Shown piece after piece: positions 34,049 to 41,477 of a DNA stretch of 64,000 bases. The notes beneath the pieces were generated by a model. The model saw nothing but the letters and a program-made list of their open reading frames with translations, searched no databases and was not told the DNA's origin. The stretch is taken from assembly GCA_023421245.1 (NCBI GenBank), contig JAEZTV010000009.1, positions 100,876-164,875 of the forward strand, in the 5' to 3' direction. Every line of letters starts with the position of its first letter. Position 1 is the stretch's first letter. The DNA is from Bacillota bacterium. GTDB taxonomy: Bacteria > Bacillota > Clostridia > Oscillospirales > Ruminococcaceae. The position numbers and the translations under genes were made by a program.

Positions 34049-34720
34049 ATGAAAAGATTACTGTATACACCGCTGAGCTTTATCGTGTTAGCAGGCTTAA
34101 GCTGTGGTCTTTTGGGCTGCAGCGTCCAATCTGCCGATGTTCAACCCTCTGAAGACGTGTCTTTGGTAAACGCTATTTCGTCAGAAAACCAATTAGGCGT
34201 ACCCCCGCCTTTAAGCGGCTTTTCGCTGAAGGATTTAAAGCTTGATATAATTGTTCCCGAAGATGTGGCGTTTAAAGACCCCAATATCGATTTTGAGATG
34301 CCTACACACTTTGAAGTGTGGGAGGGGCATCCGTCTGATGATTTGGGTTCGTATATGAAGGAGAAGCTGTACGGCAATTACACCTATGTATGCGCTCTTA
34401 CGGTAGAATCGCACATTGCGGTGATGGAGCTGCCGGTCATATTCCTGCAGGGCTTTCTTTTGGAGGAGATGGAGAAAAACGAGGCGGCTGTGATGGTCGG
34501 ACAGCGCAGGCTTACCGCGGAAGAATTACACGGATACGAGGTGTACCGCGATGAGCGCGCGGTGGTATATAACCTGTCGAGTTTGCTGATGACCGATTCT
34601 TTTGACGATTACATCAAAATTCACAATCCCGCTAGAAAGCCTTCCTATGACTACAGCTGGACAAAGGATGTATACATTTATTTTCAAAACAACATTGCGG
34701 GGATGATTGTACCCGAATAA
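34049..34720 (+). CDS. putative lipoprotein of unknown function
   Basis: The signal MKRLLYTPLSFIVLAGLSCG runs to LLGCS with the lipidated Cys24 in a good lipobox. The 200 residues that follow are acidic and contain no domain I recognise; a DFEMPTHFEVWEGHPSDDLG segment and several YxY patterns suggest a small beta-rich fold. GGAGGGAGAG lies before the ATG. It begins a group of three accessory genes, AT-richer than their surroundings, between polA and dusB. Confidence 0.65.
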   Translation: MKRLLYTPLSFIVLAGLSCGLLGCSVQSADVQPSEDVSLVNAISSENQLGVPPPLSGFSLKDLKLDIIVPEDVAFKDPNIDFEMPTHFEVWEGHPSDDLGSYMKEKLYGNYTYVCALTVESHIAVMELPVIFLQGFLLEEMEKNEAAVMVGQRRLTAEELHGYEVYRDERAVVYNLSSLLMTDSFDDYIKIHNPARKPSYDYSWTKDVYIYFQNNIAGMIVPE

Positions 34721-34915
34721 TTTTACTGTAAAGAACAATGATATCCACGGGCAGTCGAAAATACACAGCAGTAATTTGAAAAAATGAAATAATATATCTG
34801 TTTTTTAAGTAATAAGTAATAATTGGTTAAATTAAACATTTAAATATGCTACAATATTCTCAGAAATAATTAAGAAAGAGAGTGTTGTGTAACGAAAAAA
34901 CAGATTAGCCTTGTT

Positions 34916-35383
34916 ATGGTATTGATGTTAGCCTTTTTTTGTGCTTTTACTGTTTCTGCGGCAGAACCTAATCTAACTTATGTACGAAAAGCAACCATTT
35001 ATCCCGTATTCGTGGAAAATGGAAGAGAAGTATACTATCCTAATATTAAAGCCGAAGCGGTTGCATCCTATGGAGGACAGGATATTGTAAGTATAGTTGT
35101 GCCCGCAAGTATTTATAATAGAAGCGGAATTGTTAGATGGAGGTTGGTGGTTGATTATTATCTAGGAACTGGTATAACTCAAGTGCGTTTGACGCTGGAT
35201 GATGAAGAAATATTACACGCTAACGGAAATTATGAGATTAGTCAGTTAATTGGAAGAGGCGATGTGCAAAACATATGCTATCCGTCTCGGCTTCAATCAG
35301 TATCACAGTGGTCATGTCTCACGACAAAGCAGACCCCTACGGGATATGACAATTGCTATGTGTTAATAGAAAAACAATATTGA
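34916..35383 (+). CDS. secreted protein of unknown function, start uncertain
   Basis: From the first ATG (34916) the protein begins MVLMLAFFCAFTVSAAEP, a signal peptide that would be cut near SAA-EP, followed by about 135 residues rich in Tyr, Val and Asn with no known motif. The in-frame codons just upstream encode T-K-K-Q-I-S-L-V, the positively charged stretch a signal peptide needs, and AAAGAGAG lies at the right distance (34876-34882), but no ATG, GTG or TTG is there: the candidate codons are GTA and ACG. Either a rare start codon is used or the start was damaged. An extended -10 box TGCTACAAT lies at 34847-34855. Confidence 0.6.
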   Translation: MVLMLAFFCAFTVSAAEPNLTYVRKATIYPVFVENGREVYYPNIKAEAVASYGGQDIVSIVVPASIYNRSGIVRWRLVVDYYLGTGITQVRLTLDDEEILHANGNYEISQLIGRGDVQNICYPSRLQSVSQWSCLTTKQTPTGYDNCYVLIEKQY

Positions 35384-35407
35384 AAACTCGGAAATAGGAG
35401 GGCGGGT

Positions 35408-35968
35408 ATGATTGGCTCGGTGAGCGCGTTAACAGGGAACGCTGCTAAAAAATCAGCGCTGCCTGTGAATATCAGTGCAAAGGATAGCTTTGAGCGACAG
35501 CTTAGTGCGAGTAGGATACGTTCAGATTATCTAACAAAAGCACCTGTTTCCGGTGTTAATAGTGTTTTATATGATATGTATTTGCGTTTTTGTTTTCCAG
35601 ATACAAACAAGCTAAGCTGGATAAACGGCAGGGGATATGTTTCTGAATTAGCGGCGAAAGGGATTGTATCCGGCAGTCTTAACGAATTGGGAAACGCCAT
35701 TGTACTTATGCCTCCGCCGGAAGATGTGTATGATAAATACGGTAACCGGCTTATTGACAACGGAGCGAATTGGGTGGAATTAAAATTGGATGACGGCTTT
35801 GAAAACACCGAGGACTATGTGGGAATGCTAAAAAGCAGTGTAGAGCATCAATGGCAGGGCTACAACGCTATGGTGGAGAAGTACGGCGACATCTACCCAA
35901 ACGAAAAAGCATGGCTTGAGGAACAGGAAAAGCTGCTCGGCATCCTCCAAAAGATGGCGAATAGCTAA
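35408..35968 (+). CDS. protein of unknown function (186 aa)
   Basis: A soluble, charged protein with no signal peptide or membrane segment. AGGAGG lies 7 bases upstream of the ATG. The sequence includes VNSVLYDMYLRFCFPDTNKLSWINGRGYVSE, a KYGNRLIDNGANWVELKLDDGFENTEDYV segment and a helical end (EEQEKLLGILQKMANS). The first 30 residues are Ser/Ala-rich and probably disordered. I recognise no family. It follows the secreted gene by 24 bases, so both are likely cotranscribed. Confidence 0.6.
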   Translation: MIGSVSALTGNAAKKSALPVNISAKDSFERQLSASRIRSDYLTKAPVSGVNSVLYDMYLRFCFPDTNKLSWINGRGYVSELAAKGIVSGSLNELGNAIVLMPPPEDVYDKYGNRLIDNGANWVELKLDDGFENTEDYVGMLKSSVEHQWQGYNAMVEKYGDIYPNEKAWLEEQEKLLGILQKMANS

Positions 35969-35978
35969 CATTCCTCTC

Positions 35979-36007
35979 TTGAGCGCAAAAGTGTCATATG
36001 CTATAAT
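35979..36007 (+). promoter_or_regulatory. dusB promoter
   Basis: TTGAGC (35979-35984) and the extended -10 box TGCTATAAT (ending 36007) are 17 bases apart between the hexamers. It lies just after the preceding gene and partly before a hairpin. Confidence 0.65.
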
Positions 36008-36009
36008 TC

Positions 36010-36050
36010 TTGCAGGCATCGAAGTTTACGGTGCCTGTAATTCTTTTTTA
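36010..36050 (+). terminator. hairpin with T-run upstream of dusB
   Basis: TTGCAGGCA (36010-36018) pairs with TGCCTGTAA (36032-36040, one wobble) and is followed by TTCTTTTTTA. It can end transcripts of the upstream group. Transcripts from the dusB promoter would begin inside the first arm and so mostly escape it. Confidence 0.6.
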
Positions 36051-36063
36051 GGATGTTACCGTT

Positions 36064-37029
36064 ATGAAGATTGGCAATGTAACAATAAACGGATACGCCG
36101 CGCTTGCACCTATGGCGGGCGTCGCCGACCGAGCGTTTCGCGAGGTGTGCAGGGAGTACGGCGCGGCCTACCTTGTGGGCGAGATGGCAAGCGCTAAGGG
36201 GCTTGTGCATGGCGACAATAAAACGGGCAGCTTGCTTACCGTAACCGAAACCGAGCGTCCGATGGCGGTGCAGCTGTTCGGCGACGACCCGCAGACGATG
36301 GCGGATGCCGCACGTCTTGCGCTTGCGTACAAGCCCGATATCATTGACATCAATATGGGCTGCCCTGCACCCAAAATTGCGGGCAACGGCGGCGGCAGCG
36401 CGCTGCATAAAAGCCCGCGCCTTGCCGGTGAGATTATCCGCGCGGTGGCGGATGCGGTGGATGTTCCTGTTACGGTGAAGATCCGCAAGGGCTGGGATGA
36501 TAAGCTAATCAATGCTGTAGAGATGGCCGAAATCGCCGAGCAAAACGGAGCGCAGGCCGTTTGCGTGCACGGGCGCACCCGCACGCAGATGTACGCCCCG
36601 CCGGTGGATATTGATATCATCCGTGCGGTCAAGCAGGCGGTATCCATCCCCGTAATGGCAAACGGCGATGTGACAAGCCCGCAGGCCGCAAAAGAGATGT
36701 ACGACAAAACGGGTGCCGATTTTGTCATGGTTGGCCGCGGTGCGCTCGGCGCGCCATGGCTGTTTGCGCAGATCAATGCGTTTTTGGCAGACGGTACCCT
36801 GCTGCCCGACCCGCCGATGAGCGAGCGGATGAACGTTATGCTGCGCCAGTTTGAGAAGATGATTGCTTACAAGGGTGAATATACCGCCATGCGCGAAGCG
36901 CGTAAGCACGCCGCATGGTACCTAAAAGGGTTTCACGGTGCCGCCGCGCTGCGCAAGCTGTCCGGTGCATTGTGCAGCCTCGATGACGCTCGCCGCCTTG
37001 CGGACGAAGCACTGCGGCAAAACAGCTAA
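36064..37029 (+). CDS. dusB: tRNA-dihydrouridine synthase
   Basis: The flavin enzyme reduces uridines in the tRNA D-loop. The TIM barrel begins ALAPMAGVADRAFRE, with VGEMASAKGLVHG, DINMGCPAPKI containing the catalytic Cys100, and VHGRTRTQMY and MVGRGALGAPWLF near the FMN phosphate site. This is the DusB type usual in Firmicutes. The 321-residue length is normal. It is followed after 19 bases by yjbQ. Confidence 0.94.
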   Translation: MKIGNVTINGYAALAPMAGVADRAFREVCREYGAAYLVGEMASAKGLVHGDNKTGSLLTVTETERPMAVQLFGDDPQTMADAARLALAYKPDIIDINMGCPAPKIAGNGGGSALHKSPRLAGEIIRAVADAVDVPVTVKIRKGWDDKLINAVEMAEIAEQNGAQAVCVHGRTRTQMYAPPVDIDIIRAVKQAVSIPVMANGDVTSPQAAKEMYDKTGADFVMVGRGALGAPWLFAQINAFLADGTLLPDPPMSERMNVMLRQFEKMIAYKGEYTAMREARKHAAWYLKGFHGAAALRKLSGALCSLDDARRLADEALRQNS

Positions 37030-37048
37030 AACAAGGGGGAGTAAACCG

Positions 37049-37465
37049 ATGAAGTCATACCGCAAAGAGCTTCATTTTAATCTGCCCGCACGGCGCGGAC
37101 TGGTAAATATCACCGAACAGGTACAGCAGGCGGTGAACGAATCGGGCGTAACGGAAGGGCTTGTGCTGGTAAATGCCATGAACATCACCGCGAGTGTGTT
37201 TATTAACGACGACGAGAGCGGTCTGCACCACGATTACGAGGTGTGGCTTGAGCGTCTTGCGCCCGAACAGCCGTACAGCCAGTACCGTCATAACGGGTAT
37301 GAGGACAATGCCGACGCGCACCTAAAGCGCACCGTTATGGGACGCGAGGCGGTGGTGGCCATTACCAAAGGGCAGCTTGATTTCGGTACGTGGGAGCAGA
37401 TATTCTACTACGAATTTGACGGCAAGCGCGCAAAGCGTGTGCTCGTTAAGATTATTGGGGAGTAG
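37049..37465 (+). CDS. yjbQ: YjbQ/UPF0047 family protein
   Basis: The 138-residue protein matches the YjbQ family: LVNITEQVQQAVNESGVTEGLVLV, then NITASVFINDDESGLHHDYEVWLERLAP with the conserved His pair, NADAHLKRTVMG and FGTWEQIFYYEFDG. Members form trimers that bind metal and have weak thiamin-phosphate synthase activity; the real role is unsettled. The ATG at 37049 follows AAGGGGGAG. An open frame upstream (to 36938) lies inside dusB and is not used. Confidence 0.88.
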   Translation: MKSYRKELHFNLPARRGLVNITEQVQQAVNESGVTEGLVLVNAMNITASVFINDDESGLHHDYEVWLERLAPEQPYSQYRHNGYEDNADAHLKRTVMGREAVVAITKGQLDFGTWEQIFYYEFDGKRAKRVLVKIIGE

Positions 37466-37525
37466 CGGGAATACCCAAAATGCCGCTTGAATGAAGGCGT
37501 ATTTTTTTGTTCATGCTTAAATAGC

Positions 37526-37558
37526 AAAGCACCGGACGCTTTGTGTCCGGTGCTTTTT
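37526..37558 (+). terminator. terminator after yjbQ
   Basis: A perfect 12-base-pair stem (37526-37537 with 37545-37556) and TTTTT. It ends the dusB-yjbQ transcript ahead of the convergent XRE gene. Confidence 0.88.
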
Positions 37559-37703
37559 GTATTCTGGTTTTGATTGTTGCCGCAACAGCTCGATTTCACA
37601 AGAATAAATCACAATTAACACCATAAAGAAACCGTTGTGGTTTTGGCGGCGGCAGTTGAGTTTAATGCATAAAGATGGTAGAATAAGCGGTAGGCATCGC
37701 TTT

Positions 37704-38414
37704 CTATTTCTTCGTCTTTGCGCCCTTGCCGACAATGCGCTGCTCGCTGTTTTGAATGAGGTTGAGCAGCGAGGACGCAAACAGCGGATAGGTCTCGGAA
37801 AGCGACTGCGAGGTCATTGTAAAGCAGGAGGTATCCTTAAGCGGGGTAAGGTCGTCTACCTTCTCGCCGTTTGCGAGCGCTGCGGCCTTTGCCTCACAAA
37901 TCTCCATTGCGGCACCCGCATAGCCCTGTGCAAGCGATCCGCTTACGGTAAACATGCTCGCTTGATTCTTGGGGTAAGACGCATGCACCACACGGAACAT
38001 GCGGTATACCGCAAGCATCAAAAAGGATGAAACCTCGGTAACAAGTGCGGTATTAGAGCACTTTTGCAGCAGGTCAAACAGGATATTAAGCGAGTTTGCA
38101 ATCAGCTTTTTGCTTAGCGTGGGCAGTACACTGCCGCGGTAGGCGTTTTCCTTGCCCATCATCTCGGGCTCGGGAATTTCGTCCACCGTGATGGTTGCAC
38201 CGGTTCGGTCGGGCGAAAGACCCAGCAGGTAATCGCACGAAACACCGTAATATCCCGCGCACTTCACCAGAAAATCCAGTCCGCATTCGCGAATGCCTTT
38301 CTCATAGTGCGACAACAGCGCCTGCGAGATTTCAAGTGCGCCCGCCGCTTCCTTTTGAGTAATGCCCTTCTCTTTACGCAGCAGCGTAAGTATGCGCGGA
38401 AAATCTGAATTCAT
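37704..38414 (-). CDS. XRE-family transcriptional regulator
   Basis: Residues 4-60 are a Cro/CI-type helix-turn-helix: FPRILTLLRKEKGITQKEAAGALEISQALLSHYEKGIRECGLDFLVKCAGYYGVSCDYLLGL. The remaining 170 residues are helical, with no enzyme motif, and probably sense a ligand or dimerise. The ATG at 38414 follows AGGAGGAGG; the frame is open another 66 codons upstream, but that part is AT-rich promoter sequence. The gene diverges from the LeuB-like operon, and an inverted repeat lies between them, so it may control itself and that operon. Confidence 0.85.
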   Translation of the reverse strand: MNSDFPRILTLLRKEKGITQKEAAGALEISQALLSHYEKGIRECGLDFLVKCAGYYGVSCDYLLGLSPDRTGATITVDEIPEPEMMGKENAYRGSVLPTLSKKLIANSLNILFDLLQKCSNTALVTEVSSFLMLAVYRMFRVVHASYPKNQASMFTVSGSLAQGYAGAAMEICEAKAAALANGEKVDDLTPLKDTSCFTMTSQSLSETYPLFASSLLNLIQNSEQRIVGKGAKTKK

Positions 38415-38497
38415 GCTGCTTCCTCCTCCTGATGTTAAGTGCACAACATTATAAAATGCATATAACTTCTCGTAAATTATAGTATATGGCATACGGC

Positions 38498-38518
38498 TTG
38501 TAAAGTGGTATTTTACAA
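38498..38518. promoter_or_regulatory. inverted repeat in the XRE / LeuB-like divergent region
   Basis: TTGTAAA (38498-38504) and TTTACAA (38512-38518) are perfect 7-base arms with a 7-base spacer. The site is 84 bases upstream of the XRE start and 156 before the LeuB-like gene. It has the size of an XRE-dimer operator. Confidence 0.45.
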
Positions 38519-38673
38519 ATTCTATGGTATATTTGTCGTATTTGCGCACCAGCTGTTGAAATAATGCAGGATATCCCGCACAAACCCGCTCATCCTGCAA
38601 TGGTTTTTGCACCCCAGTTCCCTTACCGGTATCCGCAGCAGCGTTATACGCTACATAAAGGGAGGGTGTTTTT

Positions 38674-39666
38674 ATGTCAAAGGTTCATATCGTAGTGCTC
38701 CCGGGCGATGGCATGGGGGGTCGGCTGATGGAGCAGGCCGTGCGCGTAATGCAGGAGGCTTGCACCATCGAAGGCGTTGCGCTTGATTTGGAATACGAGG
38801 ATATTGGTTATGCGGCGTATCTTTCACAGGGTGTGCCATTTTCCGCGCGTACCGCGCAAAAATGCCGTGCAGCAGACGCCGTACTGCTCGGCCCGGTGGG
38901 GGATGAAAGAAGCCGTGACCTTGCCCCGAGTCATCAACCCGTGGCAGGTATCTTGGGGCTGCGGGCAAAGCTTGGGCTGTTCAGCGAATTTTGCCCGATT
39001 CTGCTGCCGGAGCGTAACATCGATTTTGTGCTTGTGCGGGAACTGAGCGGCGGCATTTACTATGGCGCGCGCGGGCAAACCAAGGTCGAAGAGGTCACCG
39101 CCGCGTTTGACACTGAAATTTATACCGAGCCTGAGGTAGAGCGCGTGGCAAAGAACGCATTTGAGCTTGCGCGCGGCAGGCGCGGGCAGGTTGCTTCGGT
39201 TGATCGGGCCGATGTGTTGGAAAGCTCCCGCCTGTGGCGCGCCGCGGTGGAAAAGACCCACGCCGCCTACCGGCAGATAGCGCTTGAGCATATCTCGGTC
39301 AACCGCGCGGCGGCGCTTATGATTACCGACCCGTCGCGATTTGACGTCGTACTCTGCCCGAATTTGTTTGGCAGCATCCTCGCGAGCGAGGCGTCGGCCC
39401 TTACAGGGGAACCGGCATCGCTGCCCCGTGCCTGGCTTGGATACACAAAGCTTGGGGTATACACCCCTGCATGTGATACAAAAACAACCGATCCCACCGC
39501 CGCAATCCTCGCGGCGGGTATGCTGCTTGACTACTCGCTCGGGATGTCCGCCGCTTCTCAGGCGGTAATGCAGGCGGCGCGTGAGACAGCATCCCGCGCA
39601 AGGGGGCTTACGCCCGAGCAGACGGGTGAAAAGGTAATACAACGCATCGGCCAGATCCTTGCGTGA
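38674..39666 (+). CDS. LeuB/isocitrate dehydrogenase-family paralogue, probably not catalytic
   Basis: The 330-residue protein clearly belongs to the isopropylmalate dehydrogenase family: VVLPGDGMGGRLMEQA, LVRELSGGIYYGARG and DVLESSRLWR align with leuB at 14143. The active site is not kept. The Arg of NIRP is Cys107, the catalytic Lys is Arg178, and the three metal-binding aspartates are Asn210, Ser234 and Ser238 (FGDILSDEAS has become FGSILASEAS). The NAD loop HGSAPDIAG is replaced by ACDTKTTDP. Frame, start (GGGAGG upstream) and length are intact, so selection keeps it. It may be a sensor, a partner subunit or an enzyme with another chemistry. It overlaps or abuts the next gene and is divergent from the XRE regulator. 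Confidence 0.85.
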   Translation: MSKVHIVVLPGDGMGGRLMEQAVRVMQEACTIEGVALDLEYEDIGYAAYLSQGVPFSARTAQKCRAADAVLLGPVGDERSRDLAPSHQPVAGILGLRAKLGLFSEFCPILLPERNIDFVLVRELSGGIYYGARGQTKVEEVTAAFDTEIYTEPEVERVAKNAFELARGRRGQVASVDRADVLESSRLWRAAVEKTHAAYRQIALEHISVNRAAALMITDPSRFDVVLCPNLFGSILASEASALTGEPASLPRAWLGYTKLGVYTPACDTKTTDPTAAILAAGMLLDYSLGMSAASQAVMQAARETASRARGLTPEQTGEKVIQRIGQILA

Positions 39667-39698
39667 CCCAATATTGGTATAAGGGGACAATCAAGATT

Positions 39699-40607
39699 AT
39701 GATAGGCAAGATAAAGAAAAATGCGCGCTTGCTTATGCGCGGAAACCTTGCAAAGGGTGCGGCAATCACGCTGGTGCTGCTGGGGGTTGTGCTGCTGTTT
39801 AAAGGGATGGAAACGGTTTGCATTTTGGTGCTTGATATGCTGGGCGTATCCGCTGCGGTACAGGGAATCGGCGGACTGGACAAGGTCTTGTCGGAGCTGC
39901 CGCTGCTGTCGCCCGTTAACATCGCCGCAACCGTTATCGTACTGCTCTTAAGCTTTGTGGTCACGGCACCGCTTTATGTGGGCATCAAGGGATGGTTCTA
40001 TCAGCTTTCGGGCGGGCCGCCGGTACCTGTGAGCGAAATCTTCGCTCCGTTTTCTCACGCACGTTCCTTCTTTAAATCTATTTTATTGATGCTTGATATC
40101 TTTTTGCGATCGTTTTTCTGGATATACATCCTCGTGCTGCCTGGTGCGCTGCTTACCACAACCGGCTTTGCCCTGCTAACCGCGCGTCTTACCCTTGCAA
40201 ACGGAGAGTTGATTGGCATGCTTGCCGCCGCGCTTGGCGTCCTGCTTTGCGTAATAGGGCTTGTGTTGGGGGCAGTTATCGCGCTGCGCTATAGCCTTGC
40301 ACCCTGTCTGCTTGCGGCGGATATGTCCCGCAGCCAGCGATACTGCATCCGCACCTCAGTCCGCTATATGCGGGGGAATCAAGCGCGTATGCTGGGGCTG
40401 CTGTGCTCGTTTTTGCCATGGGCGGTTTTTTCGGTTTTGATTCTTCCGGCACTGTACGCCTTCCCTTATGTGCAGAGCAGCTTTGCCATCTTTGCGCGCT
40501 ATCTGATTCAAAGGGGAACGATGCAGGATGAGCAAGGGCAGCTTGCACAGGATACTTCGCCCGACACGGACTTTGAGCAGACCGGGCAACCGAACAACCT
40601 GACATAA
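39699..40607 (+). CDS. multi-pass membrane protein, DUF975-like
   Basis: A 302-residue protein with six or so hydrophobic segments (for example AAITLVLLGVVLLF, AATVIVLLLSFVVTAPLYVG, LIGMLAAALGVLLCVIGLVLGAVIAL). The order of segments, a GIKGWFYQLSGG loop and the CIRTSVRYMRGNQARMLGLL stretch recall DUF975 integral membrane proteins, whose role is unknown. The ATG at 39699 gives a typical basic N-terminus (MIGKIKKNARLLMRGNLAKGA); a GTG at 39663 overlapping the previous stop as GTGA is also possible, with 12 more residues. Confidence 0.65.
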   Translation: MIGKIKKNARLLMRGNLAKGAAITLVLLGVVLLFKGMETVCILVLDMLGVSAAVQGIGGLDKVLSELPLLSPVNIAATVIVLLLSFVVTAPLYVGIKGWFYQLSGGPPVPVSEIFAPFSHARSFFKSILLMLDIFLRSFFWIYILVLPGALLTTTGFALLTARLTLANGELIGMLAAALGVLLCVIGLVLGAVIALRYSLAPCLLAADMSRSQRYCIRTSVRYMRGNQARMLGLLCSFLPWAVFSVLILPALYAFPYVQSSFAIFARYLIQRGTMQDEQGQLAQDTSPDTDFEQTGQPNNLT

Positions 40608-40617
40608 AGGGTGATAA

Positions 40618-41295
40618 ATGATGGATAACAGCATAAAAACCATTGACGGATTTCGTATTGAAAAAACTATCCGTGCGCTGAACAAGAATAACATAGCGGG
40701 TATCTATGTGCCCGCGGTTGCCGATGTGGTTCCCGCGGTACAAAAGCTGCTGGACGAGGGTGACGCCGTTGCGTTCGGCGGCTCGATGAGCTTGTACGAA
40801 TCGGGGGTCATTGATCATCTGCGCAGCGGGCGCTACCGCCTGCTTGACCGCGACAACCCTGCGCTCAGCCACGAGCAGGTGCAGGAGATACAGCGGCAGT
40901 CGTTTTGCGCGGACGCGTATCTGTGCAGTGCAAACGCCGTAACCGAAAACGGTGAAATCTACAACGTGGACGGCAGGGGCAATCGCGCGGCTGCAACCAT
41001 CTACGGGCCGAAGTCTGTTATTATGGTGGTTGGGTGCAACAAGCTTGTATGCGATCTTGAGGAAGCGGTGCGCAGGGTTAAAAAGATTGCGGCACCAGCG
41101 AATGCGGTGCGGCTGGGACGCGATACATATTGCGCGCACAAGGGCGAATGCATGTCGCTTGCAGTAAAAGCAAGCGGTATGACCGACGGCTGCAACTCCC
41201 CGGGGCGCATCTGTGCACAGTATACGGTGCTGGGGTGGCAGCTGCAAAAAGAACGCATTAAGGTCTTATTGGTCGGCGAGGCACTCGGCTATTAA
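40618..41295 (+). CDS. LUD-domain protein (LutC/DUF162 type)
   Basis: The 225-residue protein has the LUD pattern: GDAVAFGGSMSLYESGVIDHLRSG, SFCADAYLCSANAVTENGEIYNVDGRGNRAA and KSVIMVVGCNKLVCDLEEAVRRV. LUD proteins take part in lactate utilisation with LutA and LutB, or act alone in anaerobes. Four cysteines near the C-terminus (CAHKGEC, GCNSPGRIC) could bind a metal or cluster and are typical of the single-gene clostridial form. It lies 10 bases after the membrane protein gene in the same operon. Lactate genes are not visible nearby. Confidence 0.85.
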   Translation: MMDNSIKTIDGFRIEKTIRALNKNNIAGIYVPAVADVVPAVQKLLDEGDAVAFGGSMSLYESGVIDHLRSGRYRLLDRDNPALSHEQVQEIQRQSFCADAYLCSANAVTENGEIYNVDGRGNRAAATIYGPKSVIMVVGCNKLVCDLEEAVRRVKKIAAPANAVRLGRDTYCAHKGECMSLAVKASGMTDGCNSPGRICAQYTVLGWQLQKERIKVLLVGEALGY

Positions 41296-41477
41296 AACGG
41301 GTAAGGCAGATCCGTTGCTTTGCGGGTGTGCGGAGCTGTATACCCGTACGCTGTTTCCGTGCGAAGAATTCAAAAATAATCCATATAAATATTAAACCGG
41401 ATGTGCTATAATATTGTGTACGCATTCCGCCGTATTGTGCGGCAGGGGATGAAAGACCGGAAAGGGGGAAATGGGGC

